This document shows, one piece after another, positions 22,570 through 23,172 of a DNA stretch of 23,172 bases. Position numbers and translations under genes: made by a program. The first letter of the stretch is position 1, and each line of letters opens with the position of its first letter. This DNA comes from Lachnospiraceae bacterium UBA3772 (GTDB lineage Bacteria; Bacillota; Clostridia; Lachnospirales; Lachnospiraceae), in contig DFFQ01000038.1 in NCBI GenBank assembly GCA_002371025.1, positions 1 to 23,172 of the forward strand, in the 5' to 3' direction. The notes beneath the pieces are model-generated. The model was not told where the DNA came from, made no database searches, and saw only the letters and a list, made by a program, of their open reading frames with translations.

Positions 22570-23172
22570 TTATATTTCCTGGCCGGAATGCACATAACAA
22601 AGCTTTTCTCCCATTATCTTCTTCATCTCTTCATATGCTGCAAGACCTGTACAGTGACAGGTGTAATATTTTACTGGAAGCTCATTTAATTTTTTTGCAA
22701 TATCTCTGACTTCCCTCAGTTCATTTTCGCGGTACTCACGTTTTACCATCAGATGAAATCCGCTTATCACTGTGTCCGGAAATGAACCGTACTTTTCTTT
22801 ATAGGCATCAAGTATACTTAAAATACCGTTGTGGGCACAGCCTGAAAGAAGAATACGAGAGCCATTTTCCTTTATAACAAGGAAATGCTCATGGCAAAAA
22901 TCATCCGGGATAAAGCCATTTTCAGTCTTTATCAAAAGGCGCTTATTGGTAAATGGCAGTTTGTGGCTGCGCTTTTTTATGGTAAAAAGCTCTATCTCAT
23001 CATCGATCACTAAGTCTCCCTCTATAGTTTTAAGCTGAGGCAGCTTAAGAATGTTTTTATCGATTCCGATGTATCTGTAACGCTGACTTGAGGTTTCGCC
23101 AGGATTCGAAGCATTAACATCATTCGAAATTCTGCCATCGTCCGCTGCTTTGCCATTATTTGAAAGTTCGCC
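22570..23172 (-). CDS. MBL-fold metallohydrolase, C-terminal part (runs off right edge)
   Basis: 201 codons inside the window, open at the right edge. The C-terminal half of an MBL-fold protein is visible: FLVIKENGSRILLSGCAHNG with a metal-ligand His, VISGFHLM with another, and TCHCTGLAAYEEMKKIMG ending YVHSGQEI. The layout matches MBL proteins annotated near the methanopterin-type dihydropterin-ribofuranosyl-aminobenzene phosphate synthase group; the true substrate is unknown. The N-terminal HxHxDH motif is outside. About residues 1-34 of the visible part are a Ser/Asn/Gly/Asp-rich stretch, unusual inside this fold. A GTG at 23008-23010 is not the start, because the frame continues. Confidence 0.85.
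   Translation of the reverse strand, partial: GELSNNGKAADDGRISNDVNASNPGETSSQRYRYIGIDKNILKLPQLKTIEGDLVIDDEIELFTIKKRSHKLPFTNKRLLIKTENGFIPDDFCHEHFLVIKENGSRILLSGCAHNGILSILDAYKEKYGSFPDTVISGFHLMVKREYRENELREVRDIAKKLNELPVKYYTCHCTGLAAYEEMKKIMGEKLCYVHSGQEI

Overview
The window looks like low-to-moderate GC chromosome from a member of the Clostridia, most likely Lachnospiraceae. The reasons are the AT-rich intergenes, the strong AGGAGG-type ribosome sites, the Trep_Strep/MptD-type ECF component, a DUF3793 gene beside a flavodoxin, a dCache hybrid kinase paired with an HD-GYP regulator, and AAA_14/DUF4143 ATPases. Almost every gene is on the minus strand. The exceptions are trxA and a degraded AraC fragment.

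Region 1 (1-3650) is accessory and eroded. It starts with the 5' end of an AAA_14 ATPase. A compact run follows: a truncated methyltransferase, a GNAT acetyltransferase, a hypoxanthine/uracil-DNA glycosylase and a Fic/Doc-domain fragment. A frameshifted AraC tail lies on the opposite strand. A complete AAA_14/DUF4143 ATPase closes the region; two copies of a 20-bp palindrome-bearing repeat flank its promoter.

Region 2 (3800-10700) is regulatory. It has an AraC-type DNA-binding domain fused to an aminoglycoside-phosphotransferase-like kinase, then an operon of a solute-binding lipoprotein, a hybrid histidine kinase (dCache-like sensor, HisKA, HATPase, REC, Hpt) and a REC-HD-GYP response regulator. 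No ABC permease is present, so the binding protein probably feeds ligand information to the kinase. The likely output is cyclic-di-GMP breakdown.

Region 3 (10700-20000) appears to be a metal-responsive locus. A five-gene operon encodes two half-size ABC exporter-fold proteins (YbtP/YbtQ-like), an ECF S component, EcfT and a double-ATPase EcfA. Downstream lie a possible 20-aa peptide, DUF3793, flavodoxin and enolase. Perfect copies of GTTAG-N6-CTAAC, which resembles DtxR/IdeR operators, occur at 13204, 19726, 19826 and 19898; a one-mismatch copy is at 13284. In two of them the -10 hexamer is the core of the palindrome, one upstream of the ABC/ECF operon and one upstream of the DUF3793-flavodoxin set. 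This suggests one regulator controls both (inference), most simply for iron, siderophore or heme uptake with flavodoxin replacing ferredoxin.

Region 4 (20000-23172) has an XRE regulator with two membrane segments, three small unrecognised reading frames (one without a standard start codon), an HxlR regulator divergent from thioredoxin, and the C-terminal part of a metallo-beta-lactamase-fold protein that runs off the window. No tRNA, rRNA, CRISPR array or intact insertion sequence was seen.
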